From Fibrobacter sp. UWR3 (GTDB taxonomy: Bacteria; Fibrobacterota; Fibrobacteria; Fibrobacterales; Fibrobacteraceae), in NCBI RefSeq assembly GCF_900143055.1, contig NZ_FRCW01000002.1:62001-126000 (forward strand): a DNA stretch of 64,000 bases, written 5' to 3'. The position numbers and the translations under genes are program-made. Position 1 is the first letter of the stretch. Every line of letters starts with the position of its first letter. Positions 8,287 to 17,024 of this stretch are shown here, piece by piece. Below the pieces are notes generated by a model. That model was not told where the DNA came from. It made no database searches and was given only the letters and a program-made list of their open reading frames with translations.

Positions 8287-8314
8287 CTGGCACTCCGTGA
8301 TTTAAAGACGGCGC

Positions 8315-8322
8315 CAAATTTA
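8315..8322 (-). promoter_or_regulatory. TAnnTTTG-like promoter element upstream of SulP gene
   Basis: TAAATTTG on the minus strand, 29 nt before the start codon, matches the -7 consensus known from Bacteroidetes. No convincing -33 partner was assigned. Confidence 0.35.
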
Positions 8323-8373
8323 GAAAAATTTACACGTTTTGTGTAGGGGGATTTTACCCGCAATTTTTTTGTA

Positions 8374-8889
8374 CTAACGACTGTTCAGGTACTCGAGCAC
8401 CTTGTTGGTCAGGTCGTTTTCCTTCTTCCAGAAGAGTACCGCACCCGTCGCGCGGTCCACGACCATATCGTAGCCTTCCTGCAGGGCAATCTCGTTCACC
8501 GCCTTGCGGATAAGCTGGATAATGGGCGCGCTCACCTTCTCGTTCTGGGTCACAAGTTCGCCCTTACGGCCATACACGCGGTCGATAAACGTCTTGAGCT
8601 CGATATCCTTCTTGTTGTATTCCGCCTCGAGTTCGCGCTTCTTTTCGTCGCTGAGCATCAGCAACTGCTTGTCGAGTTTTTCCTTGATGGCGGAAAGTTC
8701 CTTCTGCAAGAGGTTCGCCTGCTGTTCCCACTTGGCCACCTGGCGGTCGTATTCTTCCTGCGCCTTCTTCGTGCCCTTGTAGCCGTCGAAGATGAGCTTG
8801 GAATCCACGTGAGCGATGCGCAGGCCGTCTTCGGCGAAACTCGCGCACGCGAAAACCATCATCAAAGCGATTAGAACCTTGCGAATCAT
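8374..8889 (-). CDS. skp: Periplasmic chaperone Skp/OmpH
   Basis: Chaperone delivering outer-membrane proteins to the BAM complex. The 171-aa protein has a signal peptide (MIRKVLIALMMVFACASFAE) and a first strand LRIAHVDSKLIFDGY. A long coiled coil spans about 40-115, rich in K, E and Q, and a C-terminal strand pair is near YDMVVDRATGAVLFW. Length is normal for Skp. The ATG used here follows GGGAGG and lies 16 nt after the bamA stop; the frame extends further upstream only inside bamA. The bamA-skp order is common in Gram-negative bacteria and supports the call. Confidence 0.93.
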   Translation of the reverse strand: MIRKVLIALMMVFACASFAEDGLRIAHVDSKLIFDGYKGTKKAQEEYDRQVAKWEQQANLLQKELSAIKEKLDKQLLMLSDEKKRELEAEYNKKDIELKTFIDRVYGRKGELVTQNEKVSAPIIQLIRKAVNEIALQEGYDMVVDRATGAVLFWKKENDLTNKVLEYLNSR

Positions 8890-8905
8890 AGAGCCTCCCG
8901 ATTCC

Positions 8906-11794
8906 TTAGAATCCCTGACCGATGACAAAGTTGAATTCCATGTCGCCCACCTTGCTGCGCTGCAGGCCCGTGTAAGTTTCGCCCACATCGAGCGGCCAGG
9001 CGAAGTCAAACCCGATAATACCGAGCATCGGCACCACCACGCGGAACCCGAAACCGATATCCTTCTTGAGGCTCGTCGGGTCCCATTCGCTGAGCGGGTT
9101 CCTGCTCGGCTTTGCGACCTTCGTCTTGGGGTCATAGCGTTCACCGAACACGTTACCCGCGTCAAAGAAGAACGGCAACAGGTAGAACACCTGCGGCACA
9201 ATGCCGAGCTGGAGTTCTGCACCCGTGTACTGGTAGCTGCGGCCCAGGCGGCGGTAACCAATGGAGCCCGAGCTGTAACCGCGCATGTTGCCTTCGTAGC
9301 CCATCACGCCACCCATCGTGAACAGCGTGCGGTACTGCAGCTGGTCGCCGAACATAACACCGTACTCGTTGGTAAGCGCAATCGCGAGGCGGTCGCGGAA
9401 CAGCGGGAACCACCACTTGATGGTGAGTTCCGTCTTGATGAACTCGAAGTCGCTGAACAGCGCGCCATCTGCCACCTGGATATCAAGCTGGTAGCGGGAA
9501 CCTTCCGTCGGGAACTGCGGCAGGTTCTTGTCGTCGCGCACCAGTCGGAAGTTGATGGCAGATTCGATACCGGTGTAAACCACGTAGCTGCCGTCGATGT
9601 TGGGGCCCTGCTTGTTCATGAGCCAGCTGTAGCCGACCTGGCCGTAGAAGTAGTCGTCGGGCCACTTGAGGCGCTTGCCCAGGTACACGGAACCGCCGTA
9701 GCGGGTAATGTTCGGGTCGCCGTAATCTTCCATGTTCCACCAGGAGTAGCTGAGGCTTGCACCGAGCGTAATCGGCTTGTCGAGCAGCCAGGGTTCCTGG
9801 AAGCTGATGGAGGCGCTCTTCTTGTCGGCACCGTATTCCACGCTCAGGCTTGCGGCCTGGCCGTCACCCATACAGCAGTTCGGGATAGAGATGCTCGCCG
9901 TACCCACAAGGCCGTCGCTCTCGCTGTACGATACACCCAGGCTGAACTGGCCGGTACCCGCTTCCTTCTCCTGCACGGTGAAGTCGAGGTCCACTTCATG
10001 CTCGCCGTAAATCTTGATATCGGGCACGACCATGTCGAAGTAGTTGAGCTGCATGATTTCGCGGAAGCTGCGTTCCAGCAGGGACTGGCGGTACGTATCG
10101 CCCGGGTACAGGCGCACCTCGCGGCGGATAACCTTCTCGTTGGTCTTCGTGTTGCCGTGGATATAAACCTTGTGGATGCTCGCGGGCAGGCCTTCGCGCA
10201 TGCGGTACGTGAGATTCACCACGGAATCGTTCACGAACGTGCGTTCCTCGTCGAACTGAGCAAACAGGTAGCCATCTTCGCGGTAAACTTCAAGCAGAGC
10301 CTTCCTGGAGGCATCGTAGAGGTACTGGTCGAACACCGCACCGCTATCCAGGCGGAACGCATACCCGAGCACCTTGTCGTTCAGGACTTCGTTCCCCGAG
10401 AAGTGCACGTTGCCCATGTAGTAACGGCGGCCTTCCACCATGCCGATATGGATGCATATATCGCTCGAAGTGTGGATGTTGTCGTACTTGTTCAACAGCG
10501 GGAACATGTCCTCTATCATGTAGCGCACGAGCAACTTTTCCTCGTATTCCGAGAGTTTCTTGATTTTCTTGAGCGAATCGATTTTCGGGTTGTTGAACTT
10601 GCGGCCTTCCACAATCTTGAGCCATTCCTTGCGGGAATCCTCGTAGCGGATAATGTCGTTTATGAGCTTGAGGGCGTCTTCCTCTTCCTTGACCTGGGGG
10701 AGCGGACGGGTCACGTACCCGTGGTGCGACATTTCCTTGGAGGCACGGAAGAAGTGCGAGACCTGCATCGTGGGCTTGCCCGCCATCTTGTACATGGCAG
10801 TCGCCGGGTCGCCCATCGCGCGGTTCAACTGGTCGTAGAGCGGCTGCAGACGTTCGCCCACCGGCACCATGCGTCCCAGGTAGAACAGGCAGCTGGAATC
10901 CGGCAGGTATTCGGCACGGTATTCGGTCAGTTCCGCATCCAGGTAGCCAAAGTGGCGGATGGCGTTCAACACCGTGTCGCGGTCGGCCTCAAATACAGTC
11001 TCCTTGAACTCGCCACCACCGTACCACTGGTCCACCTTCGTGAGCATGTGGTCGGTAATGTCTATCGCGGGCACGTTGTCGTTACCCGTAATCTTGATAT
11101 CGCGCACCTTCACCTTCTCGCCCTCGCGGATAATGAAGGTCACCATGTTCTTGTTGTCGTCTACGGGAGTCTCGCGGTAGCCCACCTCGGCAAGCAAAAA
11201 GCCTTCGGAATGGTAGTAGTCGATCATCGCCTGGCGGTCACGTTCCAGCTGGCTCTTGCTGTACACCTGGCCCGGAATCAGGCGCATCTTGAGGCGCAAG
11301 TCGTCCTCGGAAATCTCGTCGTTACCGTCCAGCACCGCCGTATCGAGGGCGGGCAGTTCCTTAATCTTGAATATGAGGTCCACCTCGGTGCTGTTGTCGA
11401 TGTAGTCGACCCATGCAGAAACGTCGTCGAAGAGGCCCGACTTGTAGAGGGCGGACACCGCCTCCTGGACCTTGTCAGAAAGGATCGTGGGCGAAAAAGT
11501 CTGGCCGTCGCGGATGCCGATTCGACTCAACACCGCACGCTGGTCCATGTTCACGTTACCTTCGACCTTGACCTTCCTCACCTTGTTTTCGGCCATATAG
11601 TCCACAGGCATCTGGGACATGTCCAACAGCTGGGCCTGCACAAGACCAACAATACACAGAATCAATAAAAACAGACGGGTACGCAGAATAAACCTACCTA
11701 TAGATTCAAAAAAACTTAAAATACCGCACAAAAATACAAAAATTGAAACTTTCTGCCCAACCGGATTTGCCGAAAAACGCACTTTGTTCGTCAA
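8906..11794 (-). CDS. bamA: Outer-membrane assembly factor BamA
   Basis: Central BAM-complex protein that folds beta-barrels into the outer membrane. Repeated POTRA domains begin near residue 72 (VRKVKVEGNVN). A 16-strand Omp85 barrel fills the last 400 residues, carries the MRGYSSGSIG lid-lock variant of VRGF and ends with a terminal Phe (NFVIGQGF). At 962 aa it is longer than the usual 800. Most of the excess is an insertion of about 145 residues inside the third POTRA (DNA about 10460-10900). The start is uncertain: the frame opens at a TTG at 11794, but the signal peptide LRTRLFLLILCIVGLVQA begins about 37 codons later. Confidence 0.95.
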   Translation of the reverse strand: MTNKVRFSANPVGQKVSIFVFLCGILSFFESIGRFILRTRLFLLILCIVGLVQAQLLDMSQMPVDYMAENKVRKVKVEGNVNMDQRAVLSRIGIRDGQTFSPTILSDKVQEAVSALYKSGLFDDVSAWVDYIDNSTEVDLIFKIKELPALDTAVLDGNDEISEDDLRLKMRLIPGQVYSKSQLERDRQAMIDYYHSEGFLLAEVGYRETPVDDNKNMVTFIIREGEKVKVRDIKITGNDNVPAIDITDHMLTKVDQWYGGGEFKETVFEADRDTVLNAIRHFGYLDAELTEYRAEYLPDSSCLFYLGRMVPVGERLQPLYDQLNRAMGDPATAMYKMAGKPTMQVSHFFRASKEMSHHGYVTRPLPQVKEEEDALKLINDIIRYEDSRKEWLKIVEGRKFNNPKIDSLKKIKKLSEYEEKLLVRYMIEDMFPLLNKYDNIHTSSDICIHIGMVEGRRYYMGNVHFSGNEVLNDKVLGYAFRLDSGAVFDQYLYDASRKALLEVYREDGYLFAQFDEERTFVNDSVVNLTYRMREGLPASIHKVYIHGNTKTNEKVIRREVRLYPGDTYRQSLLERSFREIMQLNYFDMVVPDIKIYGEHEVDLDFTVQEKEAGTGQFSLGVSYSESDGLVGTASISIPNCCMGDGQAASLSVEYGADKKSASISFQEPWLLDKPITLGASLSYSWWNMEDYGDPNITRYGGSVYLGKRLKWPDDYFYGQVGYSWLMNKQGPNIDGSYVVYTGIESAINFRLVRDDKNLPQFPTEGSRYQLDIQVADGALFSDFEFIKTELTIKWWFPLFRDRLAIALTNEYGVMFGDQLQYRTLFTMGGVMGYEGNMRGYSSGSIGYRRLGRSYQYTGAELQLGIVPQVFYLLPFFFDAGNVFGERYDPKTKVAKPSRNPLSEWDPTSLKKDIGFGFRVVVPMLGIIGFDFAWPLDVGETYTGLQRSKVGDMEFNFVIGQGF

Positions 11795-11940
11795 CTTTTC
11801 ACGTAATGTAAAGAAAGCGGTGCCAAGCGCAAGAAAAGCGGCGTCACAGAAAATATTTTCAAAAAATTTTCTTTTTCTCAGCCATAAAAAGACTAAATTA
11901 CTTTCCGTAAAAATTTAAACCACTCTTTATTGAGGATTAT

Positions 11941-13278
11941 ATGCGTTCAACCGCCTGGAATGACGAAGAAAACAAGGTCCTGCCCGAAATGGCGCTGGAT
12001 TTTATGCCCGAAGAAAAATTGCGCGACCTGCAGCTGCAGCGTATGCGCGCCACCGTGAAACTTGCCTACGAGAAGGTCCCGCTCTTCCGTGAACGCATGG
12101 ACGAGAAGGGATTAAAGCCCGAAGATATCAAGACCCTCAAGGACGTGGCCAAGCTCCCCTTCACCATGAAGAAGGACTTGCGCGACACCTACCCGTATGG
12201 CCTGTTCGCCGTAGACCTGAGCGAAGTCGTGCGCCTGCACGCAAGTTCGGGCACCACGGGTAAGCCCATCGTGGTCGGCTACACCAAGGAAGACATGGAC
12301 GTGTGGGCCCAGGTCGTCAAACGCGGCCTCCTCGCCTGCGGCTTCCGCAGCACCGACATTGTGCAGAACTTCTTCGGCTACGGCCTGTTCACCGGCGGTC
12401 TCGGCATCCACGGCGGTTTCGAAGCCCTCGGTGCAACCGTCATCCCCATCAGCGGCGGCAATACCGAACGCCAGGTGATGCTCATGAAGGATTTCGGGGT
12501 CACCGCGGTGGGCGGAACCCCGAGTTACTTTGTCCGCATCATCGACGTCGCCGAAAAGATGGGTGTCGACATCCGTGACCTGAAGGTCAAGCGCGGCATC
12601 TTCGGTGCAGAACCGTGGAGCGACGGCATGCGCGACTACATCGAAGAAAAGACCGGCATCAAGGCGTACGACATCTACGGCCTTTCCGAAATCGTGGGCC
12701 CGGGCGTGGGCTGCGAATGCGAGTGCCGCGACGGCATCCACATCTTCGAAGACCACTTCTACCCCGAAATCGTCGACCCCGAAACGCTTGAACCGCTGCC
12801 AGACGGCGAAGAGGGAGAGCTCGTGCTTTCTACGCTCAGCAAGAAGGCCATGCCCATCATCCGCTACCGCACCCGCGACATCACCGCCATCGAGAAGACC
12901 AAGTGCAAGTGCGGCCGCACCATCCGCCGCATCCGCCGCATTGGCCGCCGCAGCGACGACATGATTATCATGCGCGGCGTGAACGTGTTCCCGAGCCAGA
13001 TCGAGACGGCACTCCTCCGCGCAGAGAAGGCACTGCCGCACTACCAGATTGTGCTCGACACCAAGAACAACATGGACACGCTCGAAGTGAAGGTGGAAGT
13101 CTCCCGCGACATGGTGAGCGACTCCATGAGCGATATGGAACAGCTGAACAAGAAGTTCAAGCACTCCATTGAACAGATTCTCGGCATTTCCGTCATCGTC
13201 ACGCTGTGCGAACCCGATTCGCTGCCGCGTAGCGAAGGCAAGGCCAAGAGAGTTATCGACAACAGGAAGAAGATGTAA
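11941..13278 (+). CDS. paaK: Phenylacetate-CoA ligase-like adenylate-forming enzyme
   Basis: Member of the PaaK branch of the ANL superfamily, activating an aryl acid with ATP and CoA. The 445-aa protein shows the phosphate loop HASSGTTGKPIVVGYT (about 100-115), the A5 motif YGLSEIVGPG (about 247-256) and the A8 region RYRTRDI (about 308). Length fits the family. It is followed 11 nt later by an ACT-domain gene. This pairing is frequent in anaerobes, where such ligases are linked to indolepyruvate/arylacetate metabolism. Exact substrate is unproven. The leader is AT-rich with TTGAGGATTAT before ATG. Confidence 0.9.
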   Translation: MRSTAWNDEENKVLPEMALDFMPEEKLRDLQLQRMRATVKLAYEKVPLFRERMDEKGLKPEDIKTLKDVAKLPFTMKKDLRDTYPYGLFAVDLSEVVRLHASSGTTGKPIVVGYTKEDMDVWAQVVKRGLLACGFRSTDIVQNFFGYGLFTGGLGIHGGFEALGATVIPISGGNTERQVMLMKDFGVTAVGGTPSYFVRIIDVAEKMGVDIRDLKVKRGIFGAEPWSDGMRDYIEEKTGIKAYDIYGLSEIVGPGVGCECECRDGIHIFEDHFYPEIVDPETLEPLPDGEEGELVLSTLSKKAMPIIRYRTRDITAIEKTKCKCGRTIRRIRRIGRRSDDMIIMRGVNVFPSQIETALLRAEKALPHYQIVLDTKNNMDTLEVKVEVSRDMVSDSMSDMEQLNKKFKHSIEQILGISVIVTLCEPDSLPRSEGKAKRVIDNRKKM

Positions 13279-13289
13279 GGAGGTACAAC

Positions 13290-13715
13290 ATGAAGATTCC
13301 GCAAGTATCCGTATTCGTTTCCAACCGTCCGGGCCGTCTCCAGGCGGTGTGCAAGTCCCTTGCCGACGCCGGCGTGAACCTCCTTTCGCTCACGCTTGCC
13401 GACTCCGGCGAGTTCGGGCTTATCCGCCTTATCGTGAGTGACCCGGAAAAGGCCGTAGACGTGCTCGCCAAGGCAGGCCTCAGCGCCACCATCACCGACG
13501 TGGTCGCCTGCCCCGTGAACGCCGCCATCGGTGGCCTCGCCGAACTGCTCTCCACTGCGGTCGGCAGCCAGCAGATCGACTACATGTACGCCTACCCCTC
13601 CACCCTGAACGGCTCTAACATCATGATTCTCCGCTTCCAGGACGTGGATAAGGCTATCGAAGCCCTGAAGGCCACGAACTTCAAGGCCATCAGCAAGGAA
13701 GAACTGCTGGGGTAA
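13290..13715 (+). CDS. ACT-domain protein paired with CoA ligase
   Basis: A 141-aa protein made of two ACT-like repeats (about 1-70 and 72-140), beginning MKIPQVSVFVSNRPGRLQAV. The RPGRL segment is the ligand-binding turn of ACT domains. An AAGGAGG site overlaps the end of the upstream ligase, indicating a two-gene operon. ACT domains sense small ligands such as amino acids, so a regulatory role for the ligase or for aromatic amino-acid metabolism is likely but inferred from family and position. Confidence 0.87.
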   Translation: MKIPQVSVFVSNRPGRLQAVCKSLADAGVNLLSLTLADSGEFGLIRLIVSDPEKAVDVLAKAGLSATITDVVACPVNAAIGGLAELLSTAVGSQQIDYMYAYPSTLNGSNIMILRFQDVDKAIEALKATNFKAISKEELLG

Positions 13716-13745
13716 CGAGCTGCACCGAAAAAGCCCAACGTTGTC

Positions 13746-13773
13746 ATCCCCGCGAAGGCGGGGATCTTTTTTT
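13746..13773 (+). terminator. Terminator formed by a dispersed repeat
   Basis: ATCCCCGC-GAAG-GCGGGGAT followed by seven T within eight bases. The same TCATCCCCGC...GCGGGGAT hairpin recurs at 27317 and, with a larger loop, at 31464. Confidence 0.9.
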
Positions 13774-13775
13774 GC

Positions 13776-13805
13776 AAAAAAGCCTCCCGAGGGAGGCTTC
13801 AGTTT
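13776..13805 (-). terminator. Terminator of the collagen-like FISUMP gene
   Basis: AAGCCTCCC-GA-GGGAGGCTT is a perfect 9-bp stem. On the minus strand it is followed by six T, so it closes the gene ending at 13841. Confidence 0.85.
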
Positions 13806-13840
13806 TTCAGATATCCTAGGTGCGCACAGGGCGCTACGCG

Positions 13841-16800
13841 CTAGTTGTCCTGGATGCAGCGGACGGAGTTAGCCGTTTCATCTCCAACCGCAGAAACATA
13901 TCCGTCATCAGCAATATTCATAAAGTGCAATGCATAATAACTAAGTGCAGAAGAAGTCGTTGTAGACCAAAACCATGTATCGTAATTTACTTTAGCATAA
14001 CTTCCGTCATTCTTTCTTTGACCTGCAGGCAAAGCCCTGAAAGAATAACGATCTGAGCCATTCCCACTCATTCTTTCTTCAACCCAACGTGTCGTCGACT
14101 TCAGTAAATATCCAGCATAGTCGGAACCGCCTACTGAACTAACCAGCGTACTAAATTCTGTTTGATCTGGCAAATGCCATCCTTTGGGGCAAACTTGACT
14201 TGCTGCACCATGTGTATAAAGGCGACCATATATATCGCAGTTTGCAGCATTTTCCTCATAGCAATAACTACCATCTGTTACGCGATTCATATTTTCCGCC
14301 ATCCAAAGTTGGTTCCCTATTGCTACAGTCTTATAGCTATGTCCATCAGTATCCTTAAGCACCCCCGTTACATACTGCGGATCAAACGATTTCCATTCCG
14401 AATTAACACATTTTTTGAAACTCCCTTTTACTTTATAAATACTATTTTCAATATAGCCAACACAAACTCGGCCAAAATCAATTTCGCCACTATTTGCCGG
14501 CCTAAACAATCCATCTTCACACACATACTTATTTTGTGTATTCACTCGACCGATAAGAATATTACCATAGCCATATTCACCAAATTCCTTACATTCACCC
14601 TGCATTTCCCAAGTATCATTGAATATATCAGAAGCAACGACCCACTTGCGCACGGTATCCGACGCAACCTGGTTCGTACACACATAATACAAGCCATCGT
14701 ACTTGGCAGGCGTAGAATAATCACCATCTGTAATACAAGCCTTCCCTAGCAGGCTATCCAAGGCTGTTCCGTAACGCCAACCTTTATCCTGGTATACATA
14801 GTACATGTTCGGATTCAGCGGTCCCCTGCGAACAGTCGCTTCATCAGGATTCTTGGGTAACTTCGTGACATCCTTCTCTATATCGGTCGCCTCGCGCCAA
14901 GCACAGGGTAACAGTTTATTATTCATTAAAACAACTTGGTCAGAGGCGCAAGTGTACCAGACTTGGGTTTTGCCAACCGTAACACTCCTAGTCTTGTTCA
15001 AGTTATTTTTTGTGCAGGGACCCAGGCTATCCAACATATCCAGATTCGTTCCGCGGCGCCATGCATAACCGCCCTTTCCCGAAGTATCTTCATAAACGTA
15101 AACATGGGATTCGTTCACATTGCCGATTTTTGCAACTTCCCCATCGGGGGTGCCGAAGAGCGCCGTGTCGGCCTCGGCGGTAGTCGCCTTGCGCCAAGCA
15201 GTGGGCACCAAAGCGTCATCACTATCATCGCAGATGTACCACGTCGTATCGTGCTTCACGATTACGCTATCGGTTTCGCCCCTATTGGCGAATACGCAGG
15301 CCTTGATTCTTGCATCGAGTTCGGTGCCGCGGCGCCAGCTGCCGTTCTCCTTCACGTAGACGTTCGTCGTGTCGATGGAACCGTGCTTTACAGTGTCTTC
15401 ATCCGCGGCGTTAAAGGCGGCAACGTCCTTCTCGAGGTCGGTTGCGAATCGCCATGCACCAGAAGCGTCACAAATCAGGCGCGCCAGGCTGCTGTCGCCT
15501 TCGGTATATGCAGAGTCGTTCGCTGCATAGTAGGCGGAGTACGCGTTCTTCGTGGCGAAGATAGCGCCTTCGTTACCCTTTGTACAGGCGGGAACATCCA
15601 GTTCCTTCATCCAGAAATTGGTTACATGGCCTTCGAATGCGGGGGCCTTGCTATCGGCGAGTTTCCAGCCCTCGATATTCGCACGGATAGTGGCTAGACG
15701 GCCATCAAGGTCAGCCTTCATCGCCCAGTCGGCAATCTGAGCGCGGCGCAGGGAATCGTCCCACACGCCATTGTCGCCCAGGTCCACACTCAATGCTGCA
15801 AGTAGGGCGGTAAGTTCGGACTCGTTGCGATCGCCCTGGAGCATCGCAGAAATAGCAAGCAGTGCGGCGTTGCCGTCACCTTCCTCAAGGATATTGAGGT
15901 CTTCGGCATAGTCGTCGAAGCCAGAATTGTCTATGCAAAACGCTGCAAAGAGGGAAGTTTCTGCATCGCGTTTCGCTTCAAACACAGACTTATTCCCCTT
16001 GGTAACAAGGCGCTGCACGCGGTCGTATTCCAAATGGGTCACCAGGTTGATGTTCGCCGTGCTTCGGCCGTCCAGGTTCGTGAGGGCACGAAGTTTGATG
16101 GTTGACGCACTGTTCTTGCCCGTCACCTCGTTGCGGTAGAAACCATCGGCAACAAGGTACGTGTAGGTACTCCTGAGCTTTACAGTCCTGATGTTGAAGG
16201 AGCCATCCTTATTCTCAATCTTGCCGCCGAATGTCTTACCCGTCTGCTTGAGGGACTTACCATTTTCCAATTCATAAGCCGTGACGTCGGTACCGCTAAC
16301 GAACGGTCCTTTCTGCGAAACGCCGCTGAGTTCCACGTCGTCCATGGGAGTGCACGCTTCATCATCCGGGTCACATTCTTCAGAGACACTTGCGGAACCC
16401 GTAAGGTCCATCGTGAAGGTTTCCGAACCGCAGGCGATTGTGGCAGTAAGCGCCGTAGATTCCTGAATCTTACAGCCGACGCCGTCCTTGCCATTTGTTC
16501 CATTTGTGCCGTTGGTGCCATTAGTACCATTCGTGCCGTTATCGCCCTTGTCACCTTTCTCGCCGGTATCGCCCTTTGCACCAGGTGCGCCATCGGCGCC
16601 GTCTTTTCCGTTACGCACCGTACCGATGGATTCCCCGTTACAGAAAATCTCGAAGCCTGAGTCGTCGCTGAGGCTCTTCGACATACATACGTTGTCACCC
16701 ACGCTCACAGTGCTTGCACTCAGTGATAGCCATTCCTTGCCGTCGCAGCCCAGGAACTCGTGTGTTTCGGAGATAAATGCGGTTTGCCCCGCAATTTCCT

Positions 16801-16930
16801 TGGTGCACTCGGGCAAATCCTTGCTCGTTTCCACCGCACCAACGTTCGCGTTTATCTGCTCGGTGATGTCGTCACCGCACGCCGCGAGAAGGAAAGCCGC
16901 AGGGATTGCAATTCGGGTTAAACACTTCAT
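13841..16930 (-). CDS. Large FISUMP lipoprotein with collagen-like repeats (paralog A)
   Basis: Predicted 1029-aa surface lipoprotein. A lipobox (FLLAAC, Cys18) is followed by a Cys-rich region with CDGKEW and GFEIFCNGESIG. A Gly-X-Y tract spans about 108-152 (GKDGADGAPGAKGDTGEKGD, then GTN repeats). A conserved beta-rich domain starts at SGVSQKGPFVSGTDVTAYEL, and an alpha-rich part follows. Several tandem modules contain YV..E.G.WRRGT.LD and WR.AT. The protein ends in one FISUMP domain (about 860-1029). No enzymatic motif is seen. It is highly similar to the gene just upstream, including the leader, which indicates tandem duplication. Confidence 0.9.
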   Translation of the reverse strand: MKCLTRIAIPAAFLLAACGDDITEQINANVGAVETSKDLPECTKEIAGQTAFISETHEFLGCDGKEWLSLSASTVSVGDNVCMSKSLSDDSGFEIFCNGESIGTVRNGKDGADGAPGAKGDTGEKGDKGDNGTNGTNGTNGTNGTNGKDGVGCKIQESTALTATIACGSETFTMDLTGSASVSEECDPDDEACTPMDDVELSGVSQKGPFVSGTDVTAYELENGKSLKQTGKTFGGKIENKDGSFNIRTVKLRSTYTYLVADGFYRNEVTGKNSASTIKLRALTNLDGRSTANINLVTHLEYDRVQRLVTKGNKSVFEAKRDAETSLFAAFCIDNSGFDDYAEDLNILEEGDGNAALLAISAMLQGDRNESELTALLAALSVDLGDNGVWDDSLRRAQIADWAMKADLDGRLATIRANIEGWKLADSKAPAFEGHVTNFWMKELDVPACTKGNEGAIFATKNAYSAYYAANDSAYTEGDSSLARLICDASGAWRFATDLEKDVAAFNAADEDTVKHGSIDTTNVYVKENGSWRRGTELDARIKACVFANRGETDSVIVKHDTTWYICDDSDDALVPTAWRKATTAEADTALFGTPDGEVAKIGNVNESHVYVYEDTSGKGGYAWRRGTNLDMLDSLGPCTKNNLNKTRSVTVGKTQVWYTCASDQVVLMNNKLLPCAWREATDIEKDVTKLPKNPDEATVRRGPLNPNMYYVYQDKGWRYGTALDSLLGKACITDGDYSTPAKYDGLYYVCTNQVASDTVRKWVVASDIFNDTWEMQGECKEFGEYGYGNILIGRVNTQNKYVCEDGLFRPANSGEIDFGRVCVGYIENSIYKVKGSFKKCVNSEWKSFDPQYVTGVLKDTDGHSYKTVAIGNQLWMAENMNRVTDGSYCYEENAANCDIYGRLYTHGAASQVCPKGWHLPDQTEFSTLVSSVGGSDYAGYLLKSTTRWVEERMSGNGSDRYSFRALPAGQRKNDGSYAKVNYDTWFWSTTTSSALSYYALHFMNIADDGYVSAVGDETANSVRCIQDN

Positions 16931-16970
16931 AGAATAGTCCTCATAAGGATGCTAACTTTCATTTTACATA

Positions 16971-16978
16971 CAAATGTA
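16971..16978 (-). promoter_or_regulatory. TACATTTG element upstream of paralog A
   Basis: TACATTTG on the minus strand, 41 nt before the start. It lies in a block of about 50 nt that is also conserved upstream of paralog B (20497-20504). Confidence 0.45.
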
Positions 16979-16980
16979 GT

Positions 16981-17013
16981 AAAAAACGCCGAGCGATGCC
17001 CGGCGTCTTTTTT
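16981..17013 (-). terminator. Bidirectional hairpin terminator between paralogs
   Basis: ACGCCG and CGGCGT arms with an inner GC pair, flanked by A6 on one side and T6 on the other. It lies just beyond the stop of paralog B and before the promoter of paralog A. Confidence 0.8.
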
Positions 17014-17024
17014 GTTACTAAGTG

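Noticed and set aside
8816-11668. A 950-codon open frame on the plus strand opposite bamA
   Set aside because: It mirrors the bamA reading frame, has no ribosome site or recognisable domain, and encodes His/Val/Arg-rich sequence typical of antisense shadows in GC-rich codons.
16488-16620. Phage tail-fibre origin for the Gly-X-Y tract
   Set aside because: Collagen-like tracts occur in phage fibres, but here the tract sits in a lipoprotein with a signal peptide and a terminal FISUMP domain, with no phage genes around.
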